Source: Clostridia bacterium (GTDB lineage: Bacteria > Bacillota > Clostridia > Oscillospirales > Butyricicoccaceae). From it: a stretch of DNA of 64,000 nt. The stretch is from contig JAFQUM010000014.1 in NCBI GenBank assembly GCA_017408485.1, forward strand, positions 62,001 to 126,000. Reading direction: 5' to 3'. The notes beneath the pieces were generated by a model, which saw only the letters and a list, made by a program, of their open reading frames with translations, ran no database searches and was not told the origin of the DNA. The position numbers were made by a program, and so were the translations under genes. The first letter of the stretch is position 1, and each line of letters opens with the position of its first letter. Below, piece by piece: positions 44,347 to 52,811 of this stretch.

Positions 44347-44383
44347 AAAAATGACGAAGAGCTTTAAACTCTTCGTCATTTTT
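44347..44383. terminator. Bidirectional terminator
   Basis: AAAAATGACGAAGAG (44347-44361) with its exact inverse at 44369-44383; serves both the mfd run and the convergent ABC importer operon. Confidence 0.95.
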
Positions 44384-44391
44384 ATCTTATT

Positions 44392-45177
44392 TTATTCTTC
44401 GTCTTTGTCAAAATCAAAGCCGGTAAGGAAAGCTTTTGTCAGCTCGCTTTGAGGATTCTCAAATACCTGCTGGGCTGTGCCTTCCTCTTCAATTACGCCG
44501 TTTGCCATAAAGATGACCTTGTCGGCAACCTTGCGGGCAAAGTCCATTTCGTGGGTGACCACTATCATGGTGCGGTCAGCAGACTTAAGACTGCGTATAA
44601 CTCGCAAGACCTCACCCGTTAAATTTGGGTCAAGAGCGGATGTAGGCTCGTCAAAGCAAAGTATCTCGGGGGAGAGGGCAAGGGCGCGGGCAATAGCCAC
44701 ACGCTGCTGCTGACCGCCCGAAAGTTGACAAGGATAAGCCTGCGCCTTGTCGGCAAGTCCTACGCGGGCAAGCAGATCATCGGCGGTTTTGTTTATCTCA
44801 TCCAAAATGGCTTTCTTGTTGGTCTTCCAATCCTCACGCTCCTGAGAAAGAAGCTCCAACGCAAGGGTCACATTCTTGTGTACGGTGTATTGGGGAAACA
44901 GATTAAAGGACTGAAAAACAAGACCGAAATGCAATCTCTTTTTGCGAATCTCGTCATCGTTATCGTGTCCGTCAAGCAGGGGCTTGTCAGATACAGTTAT
45001 CTGTCCGCCGTCGGGGGTCTCAAGGAAGTTAAGGCAACGCAAAAGCGTTGTCTTTCCGCTTCCCGATGAGCCGATAATTGCAAGGACCTCACCTTTTTCA
45101 AGGGTAAAGCTGACACCCTTCAGTACCTTGAGAGAGCCAAAGCTCTTTGTTAAGTTTTCTACTATCAAATGTGCCAT
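44392..45177 (-). CDS. Polar amino acid ABC transporter ATP-binding protein
   Basis: 261 residues with Walker A GSSGSGKTT, Q-loop FQSFNLFPQ, signature LSGGQQQRVAIARAL, Walker B EILCFDEPTSALD and the switch His in VVTHEMDF. Sequence fits the GlnQ/HisP group. Last gene of a three-gene importer; 3 bases separate it from the permease. Confidence 0.94.
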   Translation of the reverse strand: MAHLIVENLTKSFGSLKVLKGVSFTLEKGEVLAIIGSSGSGKTTLLRCLNFLETPDGGQITVSDKPLLDGHDNDDEIRKKRLHFGLVFQSFNLFPQYTVHKNVTLALELLSQEREDWKTNKKAILDEINKTADDLLARVGLADKAQAYPCQLSGGQQQRVAIARALALSPEILCFDEPTSALDPNLTGEVLRVIRSLKSADRTMIVVTHEMDFARKVADKVIFMANGVIEEEGTAQQVFENPQSELTKAFLTGFDFDKDEE

Positions 45178-45180
45178 AGC

Positions 45181-45876
45181 TTAACCTCTGAAATAGTCAA
45201 GTTTCTTTTCAAGCTTGCCCAACAAAATGGTGAGCAGACCAACAAATACAAGGTAGAACACACCGGTAAAGAACAGAGGCCATACCAAAGCCTCATTAGC
45301 GGCAAGCTCCTTTGCGTTCTTGATTATCTCGCAAACCATAATACAGTTTGCAAGGGCGGTATCCTTGATAAGAGTGATGATCTCGTTGGACATTGGGGGA
45401 ACGATGCGCTTGATTACCTGAACAAGAATTATCTTGCGGAATATCTGCGATTTGGTCATACCGAGAACATAGCCCGCCTCATACTGACCGTATGAAATGC
45501 TTTCAATTCCGCCACGATATATTTCGGAAAAATAGCAAGCATAGTTGAGTGTAAAAGCGATCAAGACCGCAACGATCCTTCCCGCATCCACAATGTCGTA
45601 ATTGACCAGCATATAGATATCTATCTTACTGAACAGAGGAAACTCAAACAGCAGACCGGGTACATAGTAGATAATGAATATCTGCAGCATAAGAGGAATG
45701 CCGCGAACTATCCAAACTATGATCTTTGAAAGCGCCCTGAGAGGCTTAAACTTGCTCATTGAACAGAAGGCTATAGGCAAACCAAGCGGTGCACCGCAAA
45801 GCAGTGTCACCGCAAAGATAAGCAAAGATATTTTAAAGCCTTCCCAAAGAAATAATGTTACTTCTAAAAAGGACAT
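45181..45876 (-). CDS. Polar amino acid ABC transporter permease
   Basis: 231 residues, five membrane helices. Family signatures: IVWIVRGIPLMLQIFIIYY near the front and the EAA loop SYGQYEAGYVLGMTKSQIFRKIILVQVIKRIVPPMSNE that docks on the ATPase. It probably works as a homodimer. Middle gene of the importer operon. Confidence 0.93.
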   Translation of the reverse strand: MSFLEVTLFLWEGFKISLLIFAVTLLCGAPLGLPIAFCSMSKFKPLRALSKIIVWIVRGIPLMLQIFIIYYVPGLLFEFPLFSKIDIYMLVNYDIVDAGRIVAVLIAFTLNYACYFSEIYRGGIESISYGQYEAGYVLGMTKSQIFRKIILVQVIKRIVPPMSNEIITLIKDTALANCIMVCEIIKNAKELAANEALVWPLFFTGVFYLVFVGLLTILLGKLEKKLDYFRG

Positions 45877-45901
45877 AATTATCTTTTGATATTAAGGTTA
45901 A

Positions 45902-46693
45902 TTACTTCTGATCAGAAAAATCGGTGATTGCAGTGTTTGCAACGCCGTACTTTTCAGCAAGCTTAGCAATTGTGCCGTCAGCTGCTAGCTTTTCAAGCTG
46001 CTCGTTGACCTTTGCGGTCAGCTCGCTGCCCTTTTCAAAGCCGATTGCATAGTACTCAACATCACTGGACAGGTCGTCAACGATCTGAAGATCAGCATAG
46101 TCGCCCTTGCCGCAGTAGCTCTTTGCAAGCTGTGCATCAAGTACGCAGAATGCAGCGGTGCCGGATTTGACCTCAAACAGGCAGTCGGTCTGCTTTAAGA
46201 AGCCCTTGATGGTAGCGCCTTCAAAGCTCTTGCCGTAGGTTTCGCCTGCGGAGCCGCTTTCAGCAGCGCCCTGTTTGCCGCTTAAATCGGCAGCCTTGGT
46301 GATGCCGGAATTCTTCTTAACAACTACGACCTGACGGTTTTCCATATAGTTGTAAGAGAAGTCGACCTTTTCAGCGCTCTGGATGCCGTCATCGTCATCA
46401 GCAACATTGCAGGTAAAGCCGTTCCAGATGCAGTTAATGTTCTTAGAAGCCAGATCGGTGTACTTTGCACTCCACTCGATCTCCTTGAAGAGAACATTGT
46501 AGCCAAGTCCTTCGAAAACTGCTTTAGCCAGTTCGGTATCAAAGCCGACAAGCTTGCCATTATCATCCAGATAATTCATGGGCTCATAAATGGTGTAGCC
46601 AACAACGATGGTTTCTTTTTCTTCCTTTGCGCAGCCTGCGAAGCAGGAAATCAGCATCATAGCTGCAAATGCGATAGCTAAAATCTTTTTCAT
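45902..46693 (-). CDS. Amino acid ABC transporter substrate-binding lipoprotein
   Basis: 263 residues. The lipobox is SCFAGC. The periplasmic-binding-protein class 3 fold is clear: VVGYTIYEPMNYLDDNGKLVGFDTELAKAV, YTDLASKNINCIWNGFT, DFSYNYMENRQVVVV, and the closing LEKLAADGTIAKLAEKYG. The usual ligand Arg in the 'MENRQ' to 'AAESGS' region fits an amino acid, but which one is open. First gene of the operon; AAAAGGAGAAC lies before ATG 46693. Confidence 0.92.
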   Translation of the reverse strand: MKKILAIAFAAMMLISCFAGCAKEEKETIVVGYTIYEPMNYLDDNGKLVGFDTELAKAVFEGLGYNVLFKEIEWSAKYTDLASKNINCIWNGFTCNVADDDDGIQSAEKVDFSYNYMENRQVVVVKKNSGITKAADLSGKQGAAESGSAGETYGKSFEGATIKGFLKQTDCLFEVKSGTAAFCVLDAQLAKSYCGKGDYADLQIVDDLSSDVEYYAIGFEKGSELTAKVNEQLEKLAADGTIAKLAEKYGVANTAITDFSDQK

Positions 46694-46737
46694 AATTTTG
46701 TTCTCCTTTTATGTAAGGTATTTTTTATCGTGATGCC

Positions 46738-46766
46738 ATTTTAACACTTTAATGCGATAAAGTCAA
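46738..46766 (-). promoter_or_regulatory. Promoter of the amino-acid importer operon
   Basis: On the reverse strand TTGACT (46761-46766), 17 bases, TAAAAT (46738-46743), about 45 bases before the first start codon. Confidence 0.75.
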
Positions 46767-46793
46767 GAGGTATTTCAAAGTTTTTTAAAAGAA

Positions 46794-46822
46794 AATATCC
46801 CCAACTCAAAGTCGGGGATATT
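46794..46822 (-). terminator. Terminator after the nitroreductase
   Basis: AATATCCCC (46794-46802) with GGGGATATT (46814-46822); reverse-strand tail TTCTTTT. Confidence 0.75.
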
Positions 46823-46836
46823 ATAGCGTTTACATA

Positions 46837-47349
46837 TTATAGTACAGTTGTGAACTCTTCGATTGCCTTGTTTTCAAAATGCATGGGTATGGGTGCAGCA
46901 TCATCTGCGGCATAGCCCAAGGGCAATAAATTATATGGTGTCAGGTTTTCGGGCAGATCAAAAGCCTCGTGAAGCTTTACGGGATCAAAATAATGTACCC
47001 AACAAGAGCCAAGTCCCATATCCCAAGCCTTAAGCATCATATAGGTCGTGACGATGGCGGCATCGGTCTCGCTTGATACTGCACCGCTGAAGCGGTTATG
47101 CCACACCTCGTCGGTGTTAGCGCATATCATCAAAACAAGGGGCGCATTAAAAGCGCATTTTGTGCAGGCTCGTATTTTTTCAATAGACTCCCCGCTCTTG
47201 AGAACGAATATTCTCTGAGGCTGATTGTTGTGAGCGGTGGGGGCAAGCTGTGCCGCCTTTAAAAGCTCTTGTATCTTTTCCTCCTCAACGGGAGCATCCT
47301 TAAAGCTGCGAACCGAAAAGCGTTCCTCAAATATTTTGTTAAGCTCCAT
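46837..47349 (-). CDS. Nitroreductase family protein
   Basis: 170 residues, a compact FMN-dependent nitroreductase. FMN-binding residues appear in ERFSVRSFKDAPVEEEKI (the RxSxR-like motif), APTAHNNQPQRIFV and GLGSCWVHYF; LLPLGYAADDAAPIP is the late family motif. It reduces nitro compounds, quinones or similar with NAD(P)H. The start is 2 bases after the prfB stop, so it is co-transcribed with prfB. Confidence 0.88.
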   Translation of the reverse strand: MELNKIFEERFSVRSFKDAPVEEEKIQELLKAAQLAPTAHNNQPQRIFVLKSGESIEKIRACTKCAFNAPLVLMICANTDEVWHNRFSGAVSSETDAAIVTTYMMLKAWDMGLGSCWVHYFDPVKLHEAFDLPENLTPYNLLPLGYAADDAAPIPMHFENKAIEEFTTVL

Positions 47350-47351
47350 AA

Positions 47352-48470
47352 TTACTTAGCCCATTCTCCCGTTGCATTGCACTTGAGCCACGCATTGATG
47401 AATCCGTCAAGGTCGCCGTCCATAACCGCGTTGATATTGCCGTTTTCAAAGCCGGTACGATGGTCCTTTGCAAGGGTGTAGGGCATAAATACGTAAGAAC
47501 GGATCTGGCTGCCCCACTCGATCTTCTTCTGCTCGCCCTTGATATCTTCTATCTTGTCGAGATGCTCGCGCTCCTTGATCTCCATCAGCTTACTCTTGAG
47601 CATACGCATTGCAACTTCTCTGTTCTGATGCTGTGAACGCTCGTTCTGGCAAGCAACAACGATACCGGTGGGAATATGTGTAATACGAATAGCACTTTCT
47701 GTCTTGTTAACGTGCTGACCGCCCGCACCGCCGGAGCGGTAGGTGTCTACCTTCAGGTCATCGGGGCTGATGTCTATCTGAATATCGTCGGTCATTTCGG
47801 GCATGACCTCAACTGCAGAAAAGCTGGTGTGGCGTCTGCCTGAAGCATCAAAGGGGGAAACGCGGACCAAGCGGTGAACACCGCCCTCACTCTTTAGGTA
47901 ACCGAAGGCATTTTCACCCTCGATAAGAAGGTCAGCGCTCTTGAGCCCCGCTTCATCACCATCGATGTAGTCAAGCACCTTATACTTAAAGCCCTTACTG
48001 TCTGCCCAATGGGTGTACATACGAAACAGCATCTGTGCCCAATCCTGAGCCTCGGTGCCGCCTGCACCTGCGTGGAAGGACATAATGGCATTGTTTTTGT
48101 CATACTCACCGGTGAGCAGTGTGGTAAGAGTCTGTCTGTCAAGCTCTGCGGTAAAAGCATTAAAGCCTGCCTCGACCTCGGGGAAGAGGCTTTCGTCTTC
48201 CATCTCTTCAGCCATCTCAATAAGTGTTACAACATCCTCATACTGAGTCTGCAGAGCGGCAAAGCGTGCAGCCTTATCCTTAAGCTGCTTTGCCTGCTGA
48301 AGCACCTGCTGTGAGCGGGCGGGATCGTTCCAAAAATCAGGCTCGGCAGAAATAGCTTCAAGCCTTTCGATCTCCTTTGCACCCTTTTCAAGATCTAAAG
48401 CCGCCTTAAGGCTCTGTATAGCGGGAGCTAAATTATTAAGTTTGTAGCGTATATCGTCATAAATAAGCAT
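47352..48470 (-). CDS. prfB: Peptide chain release factor 2, without programmed frameshift
   Basis: 372 residues in a single frame. The GGQ loop RSGGAGGQHVNKTESAIR contacts the peptidyl-transferase centre and SPFDASGRRHTSF contains the SPF stop-codon reader for UAA/UGA. Most bacterial prfB genes need a +1 shift at an in-frame UGA near codon 25; here that region reads SLKAALDLEKGAKE with no stop, so RF2 autoregulation by UGA is absent. GGAGGAG stands 5 bases before ATG 48470. Confidence 0.95.
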   Translation of the reverse strand: MLIYDDIRYKLNNLAPAIQSLKAALDLEKGAKEIERLEAISAEPDFWNDPARSQQVLQQAKQLKDKAARFAALQTQYEDVVTLIEMAEEMEDESLFPEVEAGFNAFTAELDRQTLTTLLTGEYDKNNAIMSFHAGAGGTEAQDWAQMLFRMYTHWADSKGFKYKVLDYIDGDEAGLKSADLLIEGENAFGYLKSEGGVHRLVRVSPFDASGRRHTSFSAVEVMPEMTDDIQIDISPDDLKVDTYRSGGAGGQHVNKTESAIRITHIPTGIVVACQNERSQHQNREVAMRMLKSKLMEIKEREHLDKIEDIKGEQKKIEWGSQIRSYVFMPYTLAKDHRTGFENGNINAVMDGDLDGFINAWLKCNATGEWAK

Positions 48471-48558
48471 AGTATCTCCTCCATCTTAAGTATTATATCC
48501 AAAAAATGCCTATAAGTAAAGAGAAAAATATCGTGGTAAAATAATCTGCGGAAAAATG

Positions 48559-48570
48559 AAACAAATGTTT
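48559..48570. promoter_or_regulatory. Candidate LexA box
   Basis: AAACAAATGTTT overlaps the -35 box of lexA. Its arms AAAC-N4-GTTT resemble the Gram-positive SOS box GAAC-N4-GTTC, with the outer bases relaxed. Placement fits autoregulation, but the match is imperfect. Confidence 0.35.
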
Positions 48571-48597
48571 GATTTTTTGAAAAGTATGTGCTATTAT
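48569..48597 (+). promoter_or_regulatory. Promoter of lexA-recG
   Basis: TTGATT (48569-48574), 17 bases, TATTAT (48592-48597). The leader to 48708 holds GGAAGG...CCTTCC and GAGGCA...TGCCTC hairpins (48622-48642 and 48658-48676). Confidence 0.6.
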
Positions 48598-48707
48598 ATA
48601 TCGTAGAAGATTGTATGTGTAGGGAAGGGGCTTGCTCCTTCCGCATATGAAAGTATTAGAGGCAGCCATATGCCTCCCGAGAAAATCATATATTGGGAGT
48701 TGGCAAA

Positions 48708-49295
48708 ATGAAGATCTTAACACCCATACGAGAAAAAATACTTGACTTTGTCACCGAGTTTTCCGACAGTAACGGCTTTCCGCCCACAGTGCGGGAGATC
48801 TGTGATGCCGTCGGTCTGCGCTCTCCGTCTACTGTTTATTTTCACTTGAAGGTATTGCAGGACGAAGGCTTTTTGGATAAAGACGACGGCAAGACCCGTT
48901 CGGTCACCGTCAAGGATAAGCCTAACTTTAAGGCGGTGCCCATCGTGGGTACTGTCACTGCGGGTCAGCCCATCCTTGCCCGTGAAGAGATATGCGGCTA
49001 TGTTCCTTATGAAAATGCCGAGGGTGTAAAAATGTTCGGCCTGCAGGTCCGCGGCGACAGTATGATCAACGCGGGTATTTTAGACGGAGATATCGTCATC
49101 GTCCGTCAGCAGAGTACCGCCCATCACGGACAGATAGTTGTAGCTCTTATCGAGGATGAAGCCACCGTCAAGCGCCTTTCCACAAAGAACGGCATATGGC
49201 TTATGCCTGAAAATGAGGCGTATGCCCCCATCGACGGCAGCCACTGCTCCATACTCGGTCTCGTGGTAGGACTCTACCGCACCAACGTTATATGA
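48708..49295 (+). CDS. lexA: LexA repressor
   Basis: 195 residues from ATG 48708 (GGGAG 8 bases upstream). The winged HTH has PPTVREICDAVGLRSPSTVYFHLKVL. The self-cleavage bond is Ala85-Gly86 in VGTVTAGQP, with Ser118 in RGDSMINAGILDGD and Lys155 in EATVKRL. RecA-stimulated self-cleavage lifts SOS repression. The stop overlaps recG as ATGA. Confidence 0.95.
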   Translation: MKILTPIREKILDFVTEFSDSNGFPPTVREICDAVGLRSPSTVYFHLKVLQDEGFLDKDDGKTRSVTVKDKPNFKAVPIVGTVTAGQPILAREEICGYVPYENAEGVKMFGLQVRGDSMINAGILDGDIVIVRQQSTAHHGQIVVALIEDEATVKRLSTKNGIWLMPENEAYAPIDGSHCSILGLVVGLYRTNVI

Positions 49296-51334
49296 GAGCG
49301 CTGAGCACTGCGGTAATATCCCTCCCCGGTGTGGGTGAGAAAACGGCAAAGCGTTTGCAGAGTATGGGACTTTGCAAGCTGGGTGATTTTCTCACCTTTT
49401 TTCCCCGTGCCTATGAAGACCGCAGCAAAACAGTTAATATATTTGAATCAACACTTGCCGAGGGCAAGGTGTGTGTCCGCGCTATGGTGCGCAGCACTCC
49501 CGTTGCCACTCGCATAAGTGGCGGAAAGACCATTGTCAAGGTGCCCGTCTGCGATAGTACGGGTAACATGGAAATGGTCTTTTTTAATCAGCCTTATGTA
49601 AAAAACAATCTTGAGGTTGGGGCAGAATATGTCTTTTTCGGTAAGGTTGAAACCTTTGGAAAAAGAAAAAGTATGACCAATCCCATCTTTGAGCCTGCCG
49701 AGCTTAATGCCAAAACGGGCAAGCTGACCGCAATTTACCCCGGCACAGCGGGACTCAAGCCGAGAGTGGTCAATAGTTGCGTTGAGCTTGCTCTCTTGTC
49801 TGCAGAATGGATAAGGGAAGACCCCTTGCCCAGACATCTGCGTGAAAAATACAAGCTTTGCGGCATCGAGCAGGCATATCAAATGATACACCGCCCCAAT
49901 GATTGGGAGGACGTCAAGCAGGCGCGCCGCAGACTCATATTTGAAGAGCTTTTTATGTTCTGCCTGACCACAGGCTATATGAGTCACGTGCAACGCAAAA
50001 AAGGCATCAAGCTTACTCCTGTCAAGCTTGACGAACTTTACAACACCTTGCCCTTTACCCCCACCGATGCACAGATAAATGCCGCCGAGCAGATACTGCG
50101 GGATATGTGCTCGGGCGAAAAGATGAATCGTCTGCTTCAGGGCGATGTTGGCTCGGGTAAGACACTTGTTGCCGCGGCGGCAAGCTATGCGGCAGTTAAA
50201 AACGGCGGTCAGGCGGTCATTATGGCACCTACCGAAATATTGGCAAATCAGCATTATGAGACCTTTACAAGATTCTTTGCACCCTTTGGAGTGGAGTGCG
50301 CTCTGCTCACTTCGGGTATGACCGCCGCCGAGAAAAAAGCGGCAAAGGCTCGCATTAAGAATGGTGAGGCAAAGATAGTCTGCGGTACCCACGCACTCAT
50401 TCAGGATAGTGTGGAATACTGCAACCCCTATCTGTTTGTGGTAGACGAGCAGCACCGCTTCGGTGTAAGACAGCGTGCCGCCTTGCACGAAAAGGCGGGG
50501 GATGCTCACTTTATGGTTATGTCAGCAACCCCGATCCCCCGTACACTTACATTGATACTTTACGGCGATCTCTCTGTGTCGGTCCTTGACCAAAAGCCCG
50601 CAGGCAGAAAATCGGTGCTGACCTATACCGTTCCCGAACATAAGCGTGACGGAATGTACAAAATGATCTGGGAAAAGGCGCAAGCGGGGGAGCAGACTTA
50701 TATTATCTGCCCCCTTATTGAGCAGGGTGAGGATAGCGAGGAAAACGAGAAAAAAGCGGCAGCCGAATATGCCAAGACCTTGCAGAAAAAGCTTCCCAAT
50801 GCCCGCATAGGCCTTATGCACGGCAAGCTGAGATCTGCCGAAAAGGACGCGGTTATGGAAAGCTTTTCCAAGGGCGAGCTTGATATCCTCGTTTCCACCA
50901 CCGTCGTTGAGGTCGGTGTTGATGCTCCCGGCGCACAGATAATAGTCATCGAAAATGCCGAAATGTTCGGCCTTTCTCAGCTCCATCAGCTCCGCGGCCG
51001 CGTAGGAAGAGGGGATAAGCAGGCATATTGCTTCCTTATGAGCAAGGTCGACAGCGCAAAGGATAGGCTTAAAATAATGTGTCAAACCAACGACGGCTTT
51101 AAAATAGCCGAAGAGGATCTGCGTCTGCGCGGACCCGGTGATTTCTTGGGTGACCGTCAACACGGCTCGCCCGAGTTTGCGGTAGCAGACCTTGCCACCG
51201 ATATGACCATACTCAGCTGTGCCAAGGAGGAGGCGGAAAAAATAATCACCGCCGACCCACGGCTCAAGCAAAACGGCGCGTTACTCAGCAAAGTTTTAGA
51301 GATAATGGAAACCAAATCTGCAACGATGAATTAA
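49292..51334 (+). CDS. recG: ATP-dependent DNA helicase RecG
   Basis: 680 residues. The wedge OB-fold opens GVGEKTAKRLQSMGLCKLGDFLTFFPRAYEDRS. Helicase motifs: Walker A LLQGDVGSGKTLVA, motif II FVVDEQHRFGVRQ, motif III MSATPIPRTL, and IVIENAEMFGLSQLHQLRGRVGR. RecG regresses stalled forks and unwinds branched DNA. Coupling to lexA by ATGA puts it under SOS-type control here. Confidence 0.95.
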   Translation: MRALSTAVISLPGVGEKTAKRLQSMGLCKLGDFLTFFPRAYEDRSKTVNIFESTLAEGKVCVRAMVRSTPVATRISGGKTIVKVPVCDSTGNMEMVFFNQPYVKNNLEVGAEYVFFGKVETFGKRKSMTNPIFEPAELNAKTGKLTAIYPGTAGLKPRVVNSCVELALLSAEWIREDPLPRHLREKYKLCGIEQAYQMIHRPNDWEDVKQARRRLIFEELFMFCLTTGYMSHVQRKKGIKLTPVKLDELYNTLPFTPTDAQINAAEQILRDMCSGEKMNRLLQGDVGSGKTLVAAAASYAAVKNGGQAVIMAPTEILANQHYETFTRFFAPFGVECALLTSGMTAAEKKAAKARIKNGEAKIVCGTHALIQDSVEYCNPYLFVVDEQHRFGVRQRAALHEKAGDAHFMVMSATPIPRTLTLILYGDLSVSVLDQKPAGRKSVLTYTVPEHKRDGMYKMIWEKAQAGEQTYIICPLIEQGEDSEENEKKAAAEYAKTLQKKLPNARIGLMHGKLRSAEKDAVMESFSKGELDILVSTTVVEVGVDAPGAQIIVIENAEMFGLSQLHQLRGRVGRGDKQAYCFLMSKVDSAKDRLKIMCQTNDGFKIAEEDLRLRGPGDFLGDRQHGSPEFAVADLATDMTILSCAKEEAEKIITADPRLKQNGALLSKVLEIMETKSATMN

Positions 51335-51705
51335 AAAGGTTGAACTCGCGCCTTTCGCGCCGAATACCGCACAACATTCGCTTGCCTAAGACGAGATACA
51401 GCAAAACTCACCTCACCTGAAAGGGGAGGTGGCACGGCACCGCCGTGACGGATGATAGGCTCCCTCTTTGAGGGAGCTGTCAGCGAAGCTGACTGAGGGA
51501 GTAATGCTCCCGTTGGTCGCAGGTAAGAAGCACGGTGCCGCTTTGTGACACCTTGTAGGGCAGGGGCTTGCTCCTGCCGTTCATCGTTGCTTTTCAAGTG
51601 AATCAAAATTATAGGCTCAACGCTTCGCCCTCGCCTCACCTGAAAGGGGAGGTGGCACGGCACCGCCGTGACGGAGGGGTTAAAATGCATTATAAAACCG
51701 AACAA
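51335..51705. repeat. Repeat-rich non-coding stretch after recG
   Basis: No gene is supported. A 42-bp sequence occurs twice exactly (51411-51452 and 51634-51675), beginning CCTCACCTGAAAGGGGAGG and ending CACCGCCGTGACGGA. Between the copies are the paired hairpins at 51459-51477 and 51479-51493 (same architecture as 39439-39476). There is also a TGTAGGG-type hairpin at 51554-51579, which recurs with two changes upstream of lexA at 48618-48643. Confidence 0.75.
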
Positions 51706-51738
51706 AAAACGGATCTTTCCAACCGAAAGATCCGTTTT
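51706..51738. terminator. Terminator at the end of the XRE regulator gene
   Basis: AAAACGGATCTTT (51706-51718) with AAAGATCCGTTTT (51726-51738). The right arm overlaps the regulator's stop codon. A- and T-runs make it usable in both directions. Confidence 0.8.
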
Positions 51739-51943
51739 ATTTATTCTCAATTCCTAAAATATAATCTGCGCTGACCTTGTAGTACTTGCAAAGGGTTATC
51801 AAATGGCGTATGGGCATTTCATTTGCACCCCGCTCATAGCGTGCATACATAGTCTGTGATGTACCCAGCACATCGGCAATCTGCTGTTGTGTCAGATCGT
51901 GATCCTCCCTCAAGTCCCGAAGCCTTTTTACATATATTTCCAT
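51737..51943 (-). CDS. XRE family helix-turn-helix regulator
   Basis: 68 residues from ATG 51943 (AAGGAG 8 bases upstream). The HTH is LTQQQIADVLGTSQTMYARYERG, followed by a Cro/CI-type third region IRHLITLCKYYKVSADYILG. No other domain is present. It is divergent from the membrane protein gene at 52045 and may control that accessory segment. Confidence 0.88.
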   Translation of the reverse strand: MEIYVKRLRDLREDHDLTQQQIADVLGTSQTMYARYERGANEMPIRHLITLCKYYKVSADYILGIENK

Positions 51944-52044
51944 AGCACACACTCCTTACTGTTATTATTGTAACAAGTAAAGAAATTTACTATTGATTTT
52001 AGTAAACATTTGTACTAAAATATGAAAAAGGGAGGGAGAGAAAG

Positions 52045-52467
52045 ATGGCTTTTTTAGAAATACTGTTGACGATTATCGCAACAGTTGTAATCGGAGGTAT
52101 AGTCACTTTTAAATATAATTATAACAGTCTTTTTGCTGAAAATGTGTCCAAGCACAGAATGGATTGGATAAATAATTTCAGAGAAGAAATGTCGGTTATT
52201 ATTTCGGCGATTCAAGGCGGTTGCCGATACAACGATACCTCTTCCATGAAAAATGCATATAAGGCTCGGGCAAAGTTAAGAACACGGCTTAATCAAGATA
52301 TATCCCGCTTTGGAAATGAATATAATCAGATTTTAGATGAAATGTTGCGTGATTTGACATTTTGCCAAAAAGACAATGAAAAGGTTGAAACATTAATTTA
52401 TTTATCTCGAAAGATATTAGAACCGGAGTGGCAAAAAGTCAAAAGAGAAGCGAGGGGAAAGAAATGA
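52045..52467 (+). CDS. Hypothetical membrane-anchored protein
   Basis: 140 residues with one N-terminal membrane helix (about 3-23) and a charged helical cytoplasmic or surface domain (HRMDWINNFREEMSVIISAIQGG...NQILDEMLRDLTF). GGGAGGGAG lies before the ATG. Codon use is AT-richer than the flanking housekeeping genes. Its stop overlaps the next start (ATGA). No family recognised. Confidence 0.65.
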   Translation: MAFLEILLTIIATVVIGGIVTFKYNYNSLFAENVSKHRMDWINNFREEMSVIISAIQGGCRYNDTSSMKNAYKARAKLRTRLNQDISRFGNEYNQILDEMLRDLTFCQKDNEKVETLIYLSRKILEPEWQKVKREARGKK

Positions 52468-52769
52468 ATTGTGTCAGTGATAAATGTATGAATATATTTG
52501 AGGTAGGAAATAGATTATATGCCATTGCGTGTTCAGGTATAATATTACTATTTTTTCTTATCGTATTATTCTTGATATATAAAATTGTCAAGTGTAAATG
52601 TGAAATGAGAATGCTAGATAGACAGTATTTTATTAATCGGTTAGATAGTATTTGTCTAAGAAAGGAAGTTGATGACCAAGGAAAAGTCAAAAAAGCTGTA
52701 CTTAAATGTAAAAAGGGGAAAAAGGAAATATACACTTTTGAAATTGAAAGAGAGTATAAGCAGGATTAG
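52464..52769 (+). CDS. Hypothetical small membrane protein
   Basis: 101 residues from ATG 52464 (GAGGGGAAAG upstream). A Cys-containing N-terminus (MNCVSDKCMN), one strong membrane helix about 24-44, then a basic tail with KCKCEMRMLDRQYF and a beta-rich end (KAVLKCKKGKKEIYTFEIE). Translationally coupled to the preceding gene; both probably act together. No family recognised. Confidence 0.6.
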   Translation: MNCVSDKCMNIFEVGNRLYAIACSGIILLFFLIVLFLIYKIVKCKCEMRMLDRQYFINRLDSICLRKEVDDQGKVKKAVLKCKKGKKEIYTFEIEREYKQD

Positions 52770-52811
52770 TGTATATTTCATATAGGATGAGATGACTAAG
52801 GAGATTAAATG

